The notes: generated from the letters alone by a model not told the origin. 64,000 bases of DNA from Caulobacter sp. 602-1 (GCF_003931565.1 NZ_RRYI01000003.1:1-64000), one strand, 5' to 3'. Shown: positions 34,074-42,930, counted from the stretch's first letter. Numbers and translations are program-made.

Positions 34074-34823
34074 ATGTTCTCGCTTCCGCTGCCCCTGATC
34101 GGCCTGTCGTTCCTGATCGCCATCGCCCTGTGCGTCCACGCGGTCCGCACCGGCCAGCAGATGTACTGGCTGTGGATCATCCTGGCCTTCCAGCCGATCG
34201 GCGGAATCGTCTATTTCGTCGCCATCATCGCCCCGGCCTGGTTTGGCGGCCGCACCGCCCAGAAGATGGGCCAGGCGGCGCGCAAGGCCATCGATCCGCG
34301 GCGCGAGTACCGCGAGGCCGCTCAGGCCGTCGATGACGCCCCCACCGTCGCCAACCGCGTACGCCTGGCCGTCGCCGCCACCGAGTTGGGCAAGCACGCC
34401 GAGGCCGAAAAGCTCTATGCCGACAGCCTCACCGGCATGTACGCCGACGATCCGCAACTGCTGCTGGGCCGCGCCAACGCCCTGATCGAGCTGAACCGCC
34501 CGGCCGAGGCCCTGCCGCTGCTGGAAAAGCTGGGCGAGACGCCCACGGGCGGCCGCACGGCCCACATCATGCTGGCGCTCGGCCGCGTCTATCACGCCCT
34601 GGGCCGCGAGGAGCAGGCCGAGACCGCGCTCTCCTGGGCCGCCGACAACTATCCGGGCTTCGAGGGCATCGCCCGCTACGCCGTCTTCCTCGCCCGGATG
34701 GGTCGCAAGGACGAGGCCCGCGCTCAGTTGGCCGAGATCGACAAGCGCCTGTCCAAGACCCACGCCCATTTCCGCAAGGAAGCCAAGACCTGGCGGGACT
34801 TCGCGGCCGCGGCGCTGAATTGA
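34074..34823 (+). CDS. TPR-repeat membrane protein
   Basis: 249 residues. Two N-terminal membrane helices (about 6-24 and 31-55: LWIILAFQPIGGIVYFVAII) are followed by a helical repeat domain. TPR-like units include KHAEAEKLYADSLTGMYADD, RPAEALPLLEKLGET and REEQAETALSWAADNYPG. The ATG at 34074 lies three bases beyond the pth stop, so cotranscription is likely. The function is unknown; the build resembles other alphaproteobacterial membrane TPR proteins. Confidence 0.78.
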   Translation: MFSLPLPLIGLSFLIAIALCVHAVRTGQQMYWLWIILAFQPIGGIVYFVAIIAPAWFGGRTAQKMGQAARKAIDPRREYREAAQAVDDAPTVANRVRLAVAATELGKHAEAEKLYADSLTGMYADDPQLLLGRANALIELNRPAEALPLLEKLGETPTGGRTAHIMLALGRVYHALGREEQAETALSWAADNYPGFEGIARYAVFLARMGRKDEARAQLAEIDKRLSKTHAHFRKEAKTWRDFAAAALN

Positions 34824-34829
34824 TACATA

Positions 34830-34858
34830 TCGATTGACAGAAAGTTTTTTAGAATCGA
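34830..34858. promoter_or_regulatory. TCGATT/AATCGA inverted repeat upstream of the DUF2975-XRE pair
   Basis: TCGATT (34830-34835) and AATCGA (34853-34858) face each other across an AT-rich spacer containing TTGACA at 34834-34839. This is a plausible promoter and operator for self-regulation by the XRE protein encoded second in the operon. The -10 element cannot be assigned. Confidence 0.4.
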
Positions 34859-34880
34859 CCATGGCGTCACGGAGGACGTC

Positions 34881-35483
34881 ATGGCCACGGTTCTGCATCT
34901 GAAACCGCTCTACCGCGCGCCGGCCGCGCCGCCGGAGAGCCTGGCGCAACGCCGCGCGCGTCTGGGCAGCCGGGCCGCCGTCTGGCTGTTCACGGGCCTC
35001 GTCGCCCTGTCGGCCGCCATCCTGGTCACGGCGATCGCGGTCATGCTGTTCTACAAGGGCGAGCTGGTCCGTATCGGGCCGGACAATTGCTACATCGGCG
35101 AAGGCCCCGCCAATTCGGTGGCGTTCGGATCTCTGCCTCTGGTCCACCGCCTGGTCTATGTCGTGGTCGGCGTCGCGCGCGCCACCCCCATCCTGATGAT
35201 CTTCTGGAGCCTGCGCGCCCTGTTCGGCGGCTACGCCCGGGGCGAGGTGTTCTCGCGCGACGCGGCCCGTCGGTTCGGCCGAACCGGCGGCTGGCTGTGC
35301 GCCTACGCCGTCTCGCCGTTCCTCTGCCACGTCGCGCTGTCGGCCACCGGCTACGAGATCGACAGGAACTGGGCGCACATGGCCAGCCTGCAGGCCTTCG
35401 TTCTGGGTCTGCTGGTCTTCGTGATCGGCCAGGTCATGCAGGTCGGGCGCGAGATCGAGGAAGACCGCGAGGCCTTCGTCTGA
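34881..35483 (+). CDS. DUF2975-type membrane protein
   Basis: 200 residues. Four hydrophobic helices lie at about 32-57, 86-112, 135-155 and 165-188. The motif RGEVFSRDAARRFGRTGGWL between helices 2 and 3 is typical of DUF2975. The following XRE gene overlaps by one base (TGATG). DUF2975-XRE pairs are common in bacteria and resemble a membrane protein with its dedicated regulator. Biological role unknown. Confidence 0.8.
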   Translation: MATVLHLKPLYRAPAAPPESLAQRRARLGSRAAVWLFTGLVALSAAILVTAIAVMLFYKGELVRIGPDNCYIGEGPANSVAFGSLPLVHRLVYVVVGVARATPILMIFWSLRALFGGYARGEVFSRDAARRFGRTGGWLCAYAVSPFLCHVALSATGYEIDRNWAHMASLQAFVLGLLVFVIGQVMQVGREIEEDREAFV

Positions 35484-35731
35484 TGCCGATCGTCCTGCGC
35501 CTCGACGTGATGCTGGCCCGCCGAAAGGTGCGCTCCAACGCCCTGGCCCGCGCCATCGGGATCACCGACGCCAACCTCAGCCTGCTCAAGTCAGGCAAGG
35601 TGAAGGGCGTCAAGTTCGAGACCCTGGAAGCGATCTGCGACTTCCTGGACTGCCAGCCCGGCGACATCCTCGAATACCAACCCGAGCAACCGCCCGACGT
35701 CGTGGGCGAGAGCGTCAAACGCGCCGGCTGA
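35483..35731 (+). CDS. XRE/Cro-type HTH regulator (YozG-like)
   Basis: 82 residues. The Cro-type HTH core has RSNALARAIGITDANLSLLKSGKVKGVKFETLEAICDFLDCQPGDILEY; the GDILEY end is characteristic of YozG-like regulators. The ATG shares its A with the TGA of the DUF2975 gene. It likely regulates its own operon, perhaps with the membrane partner modulating it. Confidence 0.88.
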   Translation: MPIVLRLDVMLARRKVRSNALARAIGITDANLSLLKSGKVKGVKFETLEAICDFLDCQPGDILEYQPEQPPDVVGESVKRAG

Positions 35732-35754
35732 CGGCGTCATTTCGGAGACCAGCC

Positions 35755-36612
35755 ATGAGATTTTCAACGCCCGCCCGGGCGATCGCCGCCGGCTGCCTGC
35801 TGTTCGGCGTCCAGGCTCGCGCCGAGACCGGGTTCGTCCAGGTTCCGGATGGCAGGCTGGCCTACGAGACCTGCGGCGCGGGAACCAGGACCATCGTGCT
35901 ATTGCACGACGGCGTCCTGCATTCGGCCGCCTATGACGACGTCTGGCCCATGCTCTGCCAGCGCTTCAAGGTGATCCGCTATGACCGGCGAGGCTACGGC
36001 GCCTCGCCGCCGGCCGCCCATCCCTACCGCCCCGTCGACGATCTGGCGGTGCTGTTGAAGGCGCTGGACACCCCGCACGCGACCCTGGTCGGCTCGTCTT
36101 CGGGCTCGGGACTGGCGGTCGACTACGCCCTGGCCCATCCCGAGCAGGTGGATCGACTCGTGCTGGCGGGCCCCTGGATCAGTGGCTTCGACGCCTCGTT
36201 CGGCTTCATTTTCCGCGCCTTGAAGCTGCTCGTCCTCTTCAAGATGGGCCTGACCGACAGCGTGGCGCGCGACCCGTACATCCTGACGAAGAACGCCGCG
36301 CCCCAGCGCGAACGGGTCAAGGCCCTGCTGAAGGCCCACCCCGGCAACCTGACCGCCGGAACCCGGGAACAGCCGCCCGCCGCCCCGGCCAAGCCGCGCC
36401 TTGGAGACATCCGCGTTCCGACCCTGATCCTCGTCGGCCAGGTCGACATCAAGGACGTTCAGGAACAGGGCAAGGTCCTGGAGCGCGCCATCCCCGGCGC
36501 GCGCCGCGACGTCGTGCCGGCCGCGGGGCACTTCATGTACCTGGAGCGGCCGCGAGACTTCGCCGAGCGGGTGACGGCGTTCATGGAGACTCCCGCCAAA
36601 CCTGTTCCCTGA
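35755..36612 (+). CDS. Exported alpha/beta hydrolase
   Basis: 285 residues with a short signal peptide (about 1-22, ending QARA). The hydrolase core has the oxyanion region LLHDG, YDRRGYGAS, the nucleophile elbow VGSSSGSG, a late Asp in LVGQVDIKD, and His in AAGHFMYLE. The usual HG motif is HD here. Its substrate is unknown. It reads convergent with the pirin gene. Confidence 0.85.
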   Translation: MRFSTPARAIAAGCLLFGVQARAETGFVQVPDGRLAYETCGAGTRTIVLLHDGVLHSAAYDDVWPMLCQRFKVIRYDRRGYGASPPAAHPYRPVDDLAVLLKALDTPHATLVGSSSGSGLAVDYALAHPEQVDRLVLAGPWISGFDASFGFIFRALKLLVLFKMGLTDSVARDPYILTKNAAPQRERVKALLKAHPGNLTAGTREQPPAAPAKPRLGDIRVPTLILVGQVDIKDVQEQGKVLERAIPGARRDVVPAAGHFMYLERPRDFAERVTAFMETPAKPVP

Positions 36613-36626
36613 CGGGAGGATCCCCC

Positions 36627-37457
36627 TCAGAACCGCCCGCGCTGGAAATCCTCGAACGCCTGCACGATTTCCTCGCGGGAGTTCATCACGAACGGGCCGT
36701 GCCAGAAGACAGGCTCGTCGATCGGACGGCCGGCCAGCAGCAGCACCCGCGCGTCGGTGACGGCTTCGACCCGCACCGTGTCGCCACGCCCCAGGAAGAC
36801 GCCCGACAGCGCGTCGATCGTGTCGTGGGCGACGCGAACCTGGCCTTCGTAGACCGCCAGCATGGCGTTGCGGTCGTCGCCGACCGGCTCCTCGAACACG
36901 GTCCCGGCCGGCAGCACGACGTCGAAATAGAGGGCGTCGACCGCGCCCCCGCCGATCGGGCCCGTGGTCCCGCCGTCGGTCACGCCGGAGATCACCTTGA
37001 CCGAGACGCCGCCGTCGCGGGCCTCGACCGGGATCGCATCGCTCTCGAACTCCTGGTAGCCGGGCGCGCTCATCTTCAGCCTGGCCGGCAGGTTCACCCA
37101 CAGCTGGAAGCCGCGCATCCGGCCCTCGGCCTGCTCGGGCATCTCGGAATGGACGATGCCCTTGCCGGCCCGCATCCACTGGATGCCGCCCGGCCCGATG
37201 ACGCCTTCGCGGCCCGTGTTGTCGCGGTGCCGCATCCGGCCCTCCAGCATGTAGGTCACGGTCTCGAAGCCGCGATGCGGATGGTCGGGAAAGCCGCCCA
37301 TGTAGTCGGACGCCTGGTCGTTGTCGAAGCAGTCCAGCATCAGGAACGGATCGAACATCTGGGCCTCGGGCGTGCCCAGCATCCGGGTCAGCCGCACGCC
37401 GTCGCCATCCGAGGCGGGCATGCCTTTCACGATCTTCAGGACGGGACGAACGCTCAT
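36627..37457 (-). CDS. Pirin-family protein
   Basis: 276 residues, bicupin. The N-terminal metal-binding pattern is DHPHRGFETVTYMLEGRMRHRD with HSEMPE further on. C-terminal HGPFVMNSREEI is typical of pirins such as YhhW. Relatives act as quercetin dioxygenases or redox-sensing factors. The physiological role here is not evident. The start ATG is at 37457. Confidence 0.9.
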   Translation of the reverse strand: MSVRPVLKIVKGMPASDGDGVRLTRMLGTPEAQMFDPFLMLDCFDNDQASDYMGGFPDHPHRGFETVTYMLEGRMRHRDNTGREGVIGPGGIQWMRAGKGIVHSEMPEQAEGRMRGFQLWVNLPARLKMSAPGYQEFESDAIPVEARDGGVSVKVISGVTDGGTTGPIGGGAVDALYFDVVLPAGTVFEEPVGDDRNAMLAVYEGQVRVAHDTIDALSGVFLGRGDTVRVEAVTDARVLLLAGRPIDEPVFWHGPFVMNSREEIVQAFEDFQRGRF

Positions 37458-37588
37458 GGGAAGCTCCTTTTCGCCTTTGATATCTGATCTGGTTGCAGTT
37501 CTTGCAAGAGGGCCCCAGGCCCCCGGCCAGTTCGCCTTTCCCGACCATCCGTGCTAATCGCCCGCCCAACGAAATTCACGAGAGTTCC

Positions 37589-38689
37589 ATGGCCCTTAAA
37601 GTCGCCATCGTCGGCCTGCCCAACGTCGGCAAGTCCACCCTGTTCAACGCCCTGACCCAGACGGCGTCGGCCCAGGCCGCCAACTATCCATTCTGCACGA
37701 TCGAGCCCAACACCGGCGAGGTCGCCGTGCCCGAGCCGCGCCTGGAGGCCCTGGCCAAGGTCTCCGGCTCCAAGGAGATCATCCCGGCCCGGATCACCTT
37801 CGTCGACATCGCCGGCCTGGTGCGCGGGGCGTCGAAGGGCGAAGGCCTGGGCAACCAGTTCCTGGCCAATATCCGCGACTGCGACGCCGTGGCCTTCGTG
37901 GCCCGCTGCTTCGAGGACGGCGACATCGTCCACGTCGAAGGCCGTATCGACCCGATCAGCGATCTCGAGATCATCGAGATGGAGCTGATGCTGGCCGACC
38001 TGGAGAGCCTGGAAAAGCGCGTCCCCGCCCTGGAAAAGCGCGCCAAGGTCGGCGCCGACAAGGAAAGCGCCAACACGCTGCGCCTGGCCAATATCGCCCT
38101 GGCCCTGCTGCGCGAAGGCCGCCCGGCGCGCGCCGCCAAGATCGACGCCGAGGACGAGAAGGCCTGGCATATGCTGCAGCTGCTGACGTCGCTGCCGGCC
38201 CTCTATGTCTGCAACGTCGACGAAGGCTCGGCCGACAAGGGCAACAAGTACAGCGACCAGGTCGCCGCCCGCGCCGCCAAGGACAACGCCAAGTCGGTCG
38301 TCATCTCGGCCCAGATCGAGAGCGAGATCGCCCTGCTGGACGCCGCCGAACGCGCCGAATTCCTCGAGACCCTGGGCCTGGAGGAGCCGGGCCTGAACCG
38401 CCTGATCCGCGAGGCCTACACCCTGCTGAACCTGCAGACCTACTTCACGGTGGGTCCCAAGGAAGCCCGCGCCTGGACCATCCATGTCGGCGACACCGGC
38501 CCGCAGGCGGCCGGCGTCATCCACACCGACTTCGAGAAGGGCTACATCCGCGCCGAGACCATCGCCTTCGACGACTTCATCAAGCTGGGCGGCGAAAACG
38601 GCGCCAAGGAAGCCGGCAAGATGCGGGCCGAGGGCAAGGACTACGTCGTCAAGGACGGCGACGTGATGCACTTCCGCTTCAACGTCTAA
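37589..38689 (+). CDS. ychF: Redox-regulated ATPase YchF (OLA1-type)
   Basis: 366 residues, a ribosome-associated P-loop ATPase. G1 is GLPNVGKST (9-17). NYPFCTIEPN, DIAGLVRGASKGEGLGN and CNVDE follow. A TGS domain closes the protein, ending in FEKGYIRAETIAFDDF and VKDGDVMHFRFNV. The NVDE motif in place of NKxD marks the ATP-preferring subgroup. The ATG at 37589 gives the normal family length. Confidence 0.96.
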   Translation: MALKVAIVGLPNVGKSTLFNALTQTASAQAANYPFCTIEPNTGEVAVPEPRLEALAKVSGSKEIIPARITFVDIAGLVRGASKGEGLGNQFLANIRDCDAVAFVARCFEDGDIVHVEGRIDPISDLEIIEMELMLADLESLEKRVPALEKRAKVGADKESANTLRLANIALALLREGRPARAAKIDAEDEKAWHMLQLLTSLPALYVCNVDEGSADKGNKYSDQVAARAAKDNAKSVVISAQIESEIALLDAAERAEFLETLGLEEPGLNRLIREAYTLLNLQTYFTVGPKEARAWTIHVGDTGPQAAGVIHTDFEKGYIRAETIAFDDFIKLGGENGAKEAGKMRAEGKDYVVKDGDVMHFRFNV

Positions 38690-38707
38690 GCGTTCAGAAC
38701 AGACCAG

Positions 38708-38736
38708 CGGCCGGAGCGGAAACGCCCCGGCCGTTT
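38708..38736 (+). terminator. Terminator after ychF
   Basis: CGGCCGGAGCG (38708-38718) pairs with CGCCCCGGCCG (38723-38733), with one mismatch, around a GAAA loop and into TTTCTC. Confidence 0.8.
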
Positions 38737-38755
38737 CTCATTGGGGAGCACGCCT

Positions 38756-39436
38756 ATGTCCGACACCGTCACCCTGACCTCCGCCGTCGACGGCTTCGCG
38801 TTCACCGCCCTGCACGCCCAGCCGAACGGCGCACGCAAGGGCGGCGTGGTCGTGGTCCAGGAGATTTTCGGCCTCGACCAGTATGTCCAGGCCGACGTCG
38901 CGCGCTGGGCGGCCCTGGGCTTCGAGGTTCTGGCCCCGTCGATCTTCGACCGCGCCGAGCCCGGCTTCGTGGCCGAGCACGATCCGACGGGTTTCCAGAC
39001 CGGCGTCAGCTATGTGCAGAAGGTCGGCATCGACGCCATGCTGTCGGACATCCAGGCCTGCATCGACGAGCTGGCGGCGCGCGGCCCGGTGTTCGCGGTC
39101 GGCTACTGCCTGGGCGGCTCGCTGGTCTGGCTGGCGGCCGGCCGGCTGAAGGGCCTGGCGGCGGGTTCGGCCTATTATGGCAGCATGATCGCCGCCAACG
39201 CCGAGCTGTCGCTGAAGGCGCCGGTGGTCGTGCACCTGGGCCGCAAGGACGCCCATATCCCGGCCGACGAGGTCAAGGCCAAGGTCCAGGCCGCTCATCC
39301 GGACGTGCCGGTCCACATCTATGAAAACAGCGGCCACGGCTTCAACAATGACGGCCGGCCCGACAGCGATCTCGCCGACGCCGAGTTGGCCCGCGCGCGG
39401 ACCTTGGCGCTGTTCGTCGCCAACGGAGCCGCCTGA
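38756..39436 (+). CDS. Dienelactone hydrolase family protein, copy 1
   Basis: 226 residues. The complete DLH triad is visible: Cys118 in AVGYCLGGS, Asp165 in GRKDAHIP and His194 in NSGHGFNND. Glu36, which activates the Cys, is kept in QEIFGLD. The start at 38756 has GGGGAG upstream. Likely a cytosolic esterase or lactone hydrolase; no aromatic-ring pathway genes are nearby. The next gene is a paralog beginning on its stop codon. Confidence 0.9.
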   Translation: MSDTVTLTSAVDGFAFTALHAQPNGARKGGVVVVQEIFGLDQYVQADVARWAALGFEVLAPSIFDRAEPGFVAEHDPTGFQTGVSYVQKVGIDAMLSDIQACIDELAARGPVFAVGYCLGGSLVWLAAGRLKGLAAGSAYYGSMIAANAELSLKAPVVVHLGRKDAHIPADEVKAKVQAAHPDVPVHIYENSGHGFNNDGRPDSDLADAELARARTLALFVANGAA

Positions 39437-40116
39437 TGGGCGAACGCATCGCCCTGGCGTGCAAGGAAGACGGCTCGCCCTTCGCCGCCTATCACGCCCT
39501 GCCCCAGGAGGCCCGACGCGGCGGGGTGGTCATGCTGCACGCCATCTGGGGCGTGACCCCGCATCTGCGCGGACTGGCCGACAGCCTGGGCGAGCAGGGC
39601 TATGAGGTCATCGTCCCCAGCCTGATGGACGCGGCCGACGCCGACTTCCCCGTCGAGGACCTGACGCCGGCGATCCTCGACGCGCGCATGGCCATGGGCA
39701 AGCTGACGGGCTGGGGTGCAACCACCCTGCCCCGCGTCCAGGCCTGCATCGACGCCCTGGACGGTCCGGTGTTCGCCATGGGCTTCTGCTATGGCGGCAC
39801 GACGGCCTGGCTGGCGGCCTGCCGCTGCGAGCGGCTCACGGCGGTGTCGGCCTTCTATGGCGGCGACATCGTCGCCTATCGCGACGAGACGCCCAAGGTC
39901 CCGACCATTCTGCACTTTGGCAAGACCGACAGCCTGATCCCGCTGGCCGATGTCGAGGCCATCCGCGATGTCCACCCGGACCTGCCGATCTATCTCTACG
40001 AGGCCGGCCACGCCTTCGTGGCGCCCAGCGGCCACCATCCCGACAGCGCCCGCCTGGCGATGCTGCGAACCTTGCAGCTGTTCCAGCGCTCGGGCGGGGG
40101 CAAGGGCGAGGCTTGA
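39436..40116 (+). CDS. Dienelactone hydrolase family protein, copy 2 (Glu36 replaced)
   Basis: 226 residues, aligning without length change to copy 1. The triad is Cys118 (AMGFCYGGT), Asp165 (FGKTDSLIP) and His192 (EAGHAFVAP). The activating Glu at position 36 of copy 1 is Ala here (HAIWGVT), a change expected to alter or lower Cys reactivity. The TGATG overlap shows coexpression. Tandem duplication with divergence is the simplest explanation. Confidence 0.88.
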   Translation: MGERIALACKEDGSPFAAYHALPQEARRGGVVMLHAIWGVTPHLRGLADSLGEQGYEVIVPSLMDAADADFPVEDLTPAILDARMAMGKLTGWGATTLPRVQACIDALDGPVFAMGFCYGGTTAWLAACRCERLTAVSAFYGGDIVAYRDETPKVPTILHFGKTDSLIPLADVEAIRDVHPDLPIYLYEAGHAFVAPSGHHPDSARLAMLRTLQLFQRSGGGKGEA

Positions 40117-40147
40117 GCGCGCGCCAAGCCCCGCCTAGGCTCGGCGG

Positions 40148-40666
40148 ATGATCCGCTCACTGACCGTCGCCATTCTGTCGCTGCTGCTCGCCGCCTCGCC
40201 AGCCTTGGCCCAGACGGTGGTGATCGTTCGCCACGGCGAGAAGGTCTCGCCCAACGGCGATCCGGACCTGTCCCCGGCCGGCCAGGCCCGCGCCCGGGCG
40301 CTGGCGGCCAGCCTCGCCGGGTCCAAGGTCTCGATGGTGCTGGCGACACCGCTGAGGCGCACCCAGCAGACCGGCCAACCCACGGCCGAGGCCGCCGGCT
40401 TGAAGATCGTCCCGATCACCCTGGACGGCGGCGCACCCGCTCACGCCCAGCGCGTCGCCGAGGCCGCCCGCGAGGCGCCCGCCGACGCCACGGTGCTGAT
40501 CGTCGGCCACAGCAACACGGTCACCGACATCGCCCGCGCTCTGGGCGATCCCGCGCCGGAGGTCCTGACCGACTGCGAATACGACCACATGACCGTCATT
40601 CAGCTGGGCGGCGCGACGCCCAAGGCCATCCATGCCCGCTACGGCGCGCCGACCCAGGCCTGTTGA
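40148..40666 (+). CDS. Exported histidine phosphatase family protein
   Basis: 172 residues. Signal peptide about 1-21 (ending ALA). The catalytic RHGEK motif has Arg28 and His29, with TPLRRTQQTG and the second His in LIVGHSNTVTD. It resembles SixA-like or periplasmic phosphoglycerate-mutase-like enzymes. The substrate is unknown. It begins 32 bases after the second DLH gene. Confidence 0.9.
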   Translation: MIRSLTVAILSLLLAASPALAQTVVIVRHGEKVSPNGDPDLSPAGQARARALAASLAGSKVSMVLATPLRRTQQTGQPTAEAAGLKIVPITLDGGAPAHAQRVAEAAREAPADATVLIVGHSNTVTDIARALGDPAPEVLTDCEYDHMTVIQLGGATPKAIHARYGAPTQAC

Positions 40667-40761
40667 GGACTTAGGCGGGCTCGCCCGCCGAGAGGGTGAC
40701 GGCGATGGCGACGGTGTCGAGACCATCGCGCGGACGTCATGGCTGCGCTACGCTGGCGCCC

Positions 40762-41529
40762 ATGCGTTCTCGCGTAACCGCCCTGGCCCTGCTGCTTTCG
40801 CTGCCCCTCGCCGGCGCGGCGCGGGCCGGCGAGACGGCGTGCTGGTTCGAGAACGGAGCCGTGATCGTCCCGGCGGTGATCGCCGACATGGCCGGCGACT
40901 ATGTTCTCGACCTCTCGGCCCCGCGCACCCTGCTGCATGAGACCAAGGCCCAGATGGAGGGCGTCACCGCGCCCGAGCTGACTCTGTCGGTCGAGGTCGC
41001 CGGGCTGAAGGTTCCGGCCGTGTCGGTCAAGGTCGCCGACCTGGACGCGCGCGGCGCCGGCTTCGTCACCCCGATCGCCGGGGTCATCGGCATGGACGTC
41101 CTGGCCGGCCACAGCGTCGAGATCGACTTCGCCCACTGCCGGGTGCGCATCGACCAGCCCTGGAAGGCCCGCCGTCAGGTCGTGTTGCCGGTCGAGGTAA
41201 TCGACGGCCTGCCGACCCTGGCCGCGGCCGTCAGCGATGGTCCCACGGCCCTGCGCGGAGCCTTCGCCATCGACACCGCCTCCAAGGCCATGACCCGCCT
41301 CTCCACGCGCGGGGCGGCCGCGACCGGAAAGCTGGATACGAACGCCCGCCACATCGCGCCGGCGCGGCTCCGCGCCTTGTCGATCGCAGGCGTGCTGGCC
41401 GAGAACGTCCCCGCCACCCTGGCCGACGATCTGCCCGAGGGCGTCGACGGAACCCTGGGAACGGCGCTATGGGCGCGCCACCGCCTGCGCCTGTCGGCCG
41501 ACGCCCGCACCTTGTCGGTCGCGCCCTGA
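40762..41529 (+). CDS. Aspartyl-protease-like exported protein, degenerate active site
   Basis: 255 residues with a signal peptide (about 1-22). Two repeats of a retropepsin-like half are visible: YVLDLSAPRT at Asp50 with GVIGMDVLAG after it, and AFAIDTASKAM at Asp171. Family members carry DTG or DSG; here one site is DLS and the other DTA, so catalysis is doubtful. The start at 40762 is chosen for the signal peptide; upstream residues in frame are not signal-like. The next gene starts on its stop codon. Confidence 0.65.
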   Translation: MRSRVTALALLLSLPLAGAARAGETACWFENGAVIVPAVIADMAGDYVLDLSAPRTLLHETKAQMEGVTAPELTLSVEVAGLKVPAVSVKVADLDARGAGFVTPIAGVIGMDVLAGHSVEIDFAHCRVRIDQPWKARRQVVLPVEVIDGLPTLAAAVSDGPTALRGAFAIDTASKAMTRLSTRGAAATGKLDTNARHIAPARLRALSIAGVLAENVPATLADDLPEGVDGTLGTALWARHRLRLSADARTLSVAP

Positions 41530-41999
41530 TGCTGATCGAAGCCAAGCCCGACGACTTCGCCGCCCTGCTGCGCGGCGAGGCGCCAGCCCCCTATCGCCTG
41601 GCCGACAGCCCGGTGGCTCCACCGGAGGTGCTGGACATGCTGGCGCAACTGGCCGACCGGATTCGCGCGGTGTTCAGCCCCAGCGCCTGGATGATGGTGG
41701 AGGACGGCGAGGTCGTGGGCCTGATCTCCTCCGTCCAGCCGCTGGACGCGGCCGATCGATCCTTGCTGATCGGCTATGGAGTCGCTCCCACCCGCTGGGG
41801 CCGAGGCGTCGCCACCCGCGCCGTCGCCGATCTGGCGGCTTGGGCGCGAAGGGATAACCGCCTACTGGCCCTGACCGCCGAGACCTCGGTCGACAACCCC
41901 GCATCCCAGACGGTCCTGAGCCGCAACGGCTTCCAGGCTGTGGGCGAGCGCGAGGATAGCGAGGACGGGTCGCTGATCGTGTGGCGGCTGGACCTGTAA
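41529..41999 (+). CDS. GNAT-family N-acetyltransferase
   Basis: 156 residues. The acetyl-CoA site appears in IGYGVAPTRWGRGVATRAVADLAAWA, followed by LTAETSVDNPASQTVLSRNGF, motif B of GNAT enzymes. The protein resembles RimJ/RimL-type acetyltransferases acting on amino groups. The TGATG overlap couples it to the previous gene. The substrate is unknown. Confidence 0.87.
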   Translation: MLIEAKPDDFAALLRGEAPAPYRLADSPVAPPEVLDMLAQLADRIRAVFSPSAWMMVEDGEVVGLISSVQPLDAADRSLLIGYGVAPTRWGRGVATRAVADLAAWARRDNRLLALTAETSVDNPASQTVLSRNGFQAVGEREDSEDGSLIVWRLDL

Positions 42000-42010
42000 C
42001 CCCCAAAGAA

Positions 42011-42040
42011 GAAGGGCCCGGTGTCGCCACCGGGCCCTTC
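42011..42040. terminator. Bidirectional terminator between GNAT gene and petC
   Basis: A perfect 13-bp stem GAAGGGCCCGGTG / CACCGGGCCCTTC with loop TCGC lies between convergent genes. On the minus strand it runs into TTCTTTGG. Confidence 0.88.
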
Positions 42041-42070
42041 GAACTTCAGTCCTTTTGGCGCTGAGCCTGC

Positions 42071-42925
42071 TTAGTGCGACTCGTTGCGCCAGACGGTCTT
42101 GTAGCTGGCGTACAGCAGGCCCGAGAGCAGGACGAGGTAGATCAGCACGGCGAAGCCGGTCTGCTTGCGCTCTTCCAGCTTGGGCTCGGCGGCCCACATC
42201 AGGAACGCCGAGACGTCCTTGGCCTGCTGGTCCAGGGTCGACTTGGTGCCGTCGTCGAACGTCACCAGGCCAGCCTTCAGCGGCGGGGCCATGGCGATGA
42301 AACCGCCCGGCGGGACATGCTCGTGGCTGCCCGACCAGGCCGACGTCAGGTCGCCCGGGAAGTAGGGGTTGTAGTGACCGCCGGTCGGAACCTTCAGGCC
42401 CTTCGGCGGATCCACGTAGCCCGTCACCACCGAGTAGATGTGGTTCGGACCTTCCTCGCGGGCCTTGGCCAGCAGCGACATGTCCGGCGGCAGGGCGCCG
42501 CCGTTCGAGGCGCGGGCCGCGGCTTCGTTGGCGAAGGGCGCGGGGAAGTGATCGGCGCTGGTGGCCGGACGCTTGATGGCGTCGCCGGTCTCGCCGTCGA
42601 TGTCGGCGACCTCGTAGTCCTTGGCGATCGCCTTGACCCACGGGTTGTCGTTCGAGTTCGGATACTTCTCGCTGTAGAAGGGGCCGCCCTTGTCGCCGAG
42701 GTTGCGGAAGGCCACCAGCTTCATCGCGTGGCAGGCCGAGCAGACCTCGCGATAGACCTTGTAGCCGCGCTGCAGCTGGGCCTGATCGAACTTGCCGAAC
42801 GGGCCTTCGAAGGACCAGTGGACTTCCTTGGCCTTCAGCGCGCCGCCGCTGGCGAGCGCCGGACCAGCGGCGCCGACGACCAGGAGACCCGCCGCCGCCG
42901 CGATAGCCGAGAGTTTGCGGAGCAT
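42071..42925 (-). CDS. petC: Cytochrome c1 of the bc1 complex
   Basis: 284 residues. Signal peptide about 1-25 (ending ALA), heme-attachment CSACH at 62-66, the conserved GGALPPDMSLLAKAR and GGHYNPYFPG segments, and a C-terminal membrane anchor LIYLVLLSGLLYASYKTVW. The ATG at 42925 is preferred over a TTG at 42934 that overlaps the petB stop, because AGGG lies 10 bases before the ATG. It is last in the petABC operon. Confidence 0.96.
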   Translation of the reverse strand: MLRKLSAIAAAAGLLVVGAAGPALASGGALKAKEVHWSFEGPFGKFDQAQLQRGYKVYREVCSACHAMKLVAFRNLGDKGGPFYSEKYPNSNDNPWVKAIAKDYEVADIDGETGDAIKRPATSADHFPAPFANEAAARASNGGALPPDMSLLAKAREEGPNHIYSVVTGYVDPPKGLKVPTGGHYNPYFPGDLTSAWSGSHEHVPPGGFIAMAPPLKAGLVTFDDGTKSTLDQQAKDVSAFLMWAAEPKLEERKQTGFAVLIYLVLLSGLLYASYKTVWRNESH

Positions 42926-42930
42926 CGGGA

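Noticed and set aside
34834-34860. Full sigma-70 promoter at TTGACA before the DUF2975 gene
   Set aside because: No -10 element lies at the proper spacing; TAGAAT is only about 10 bases away.
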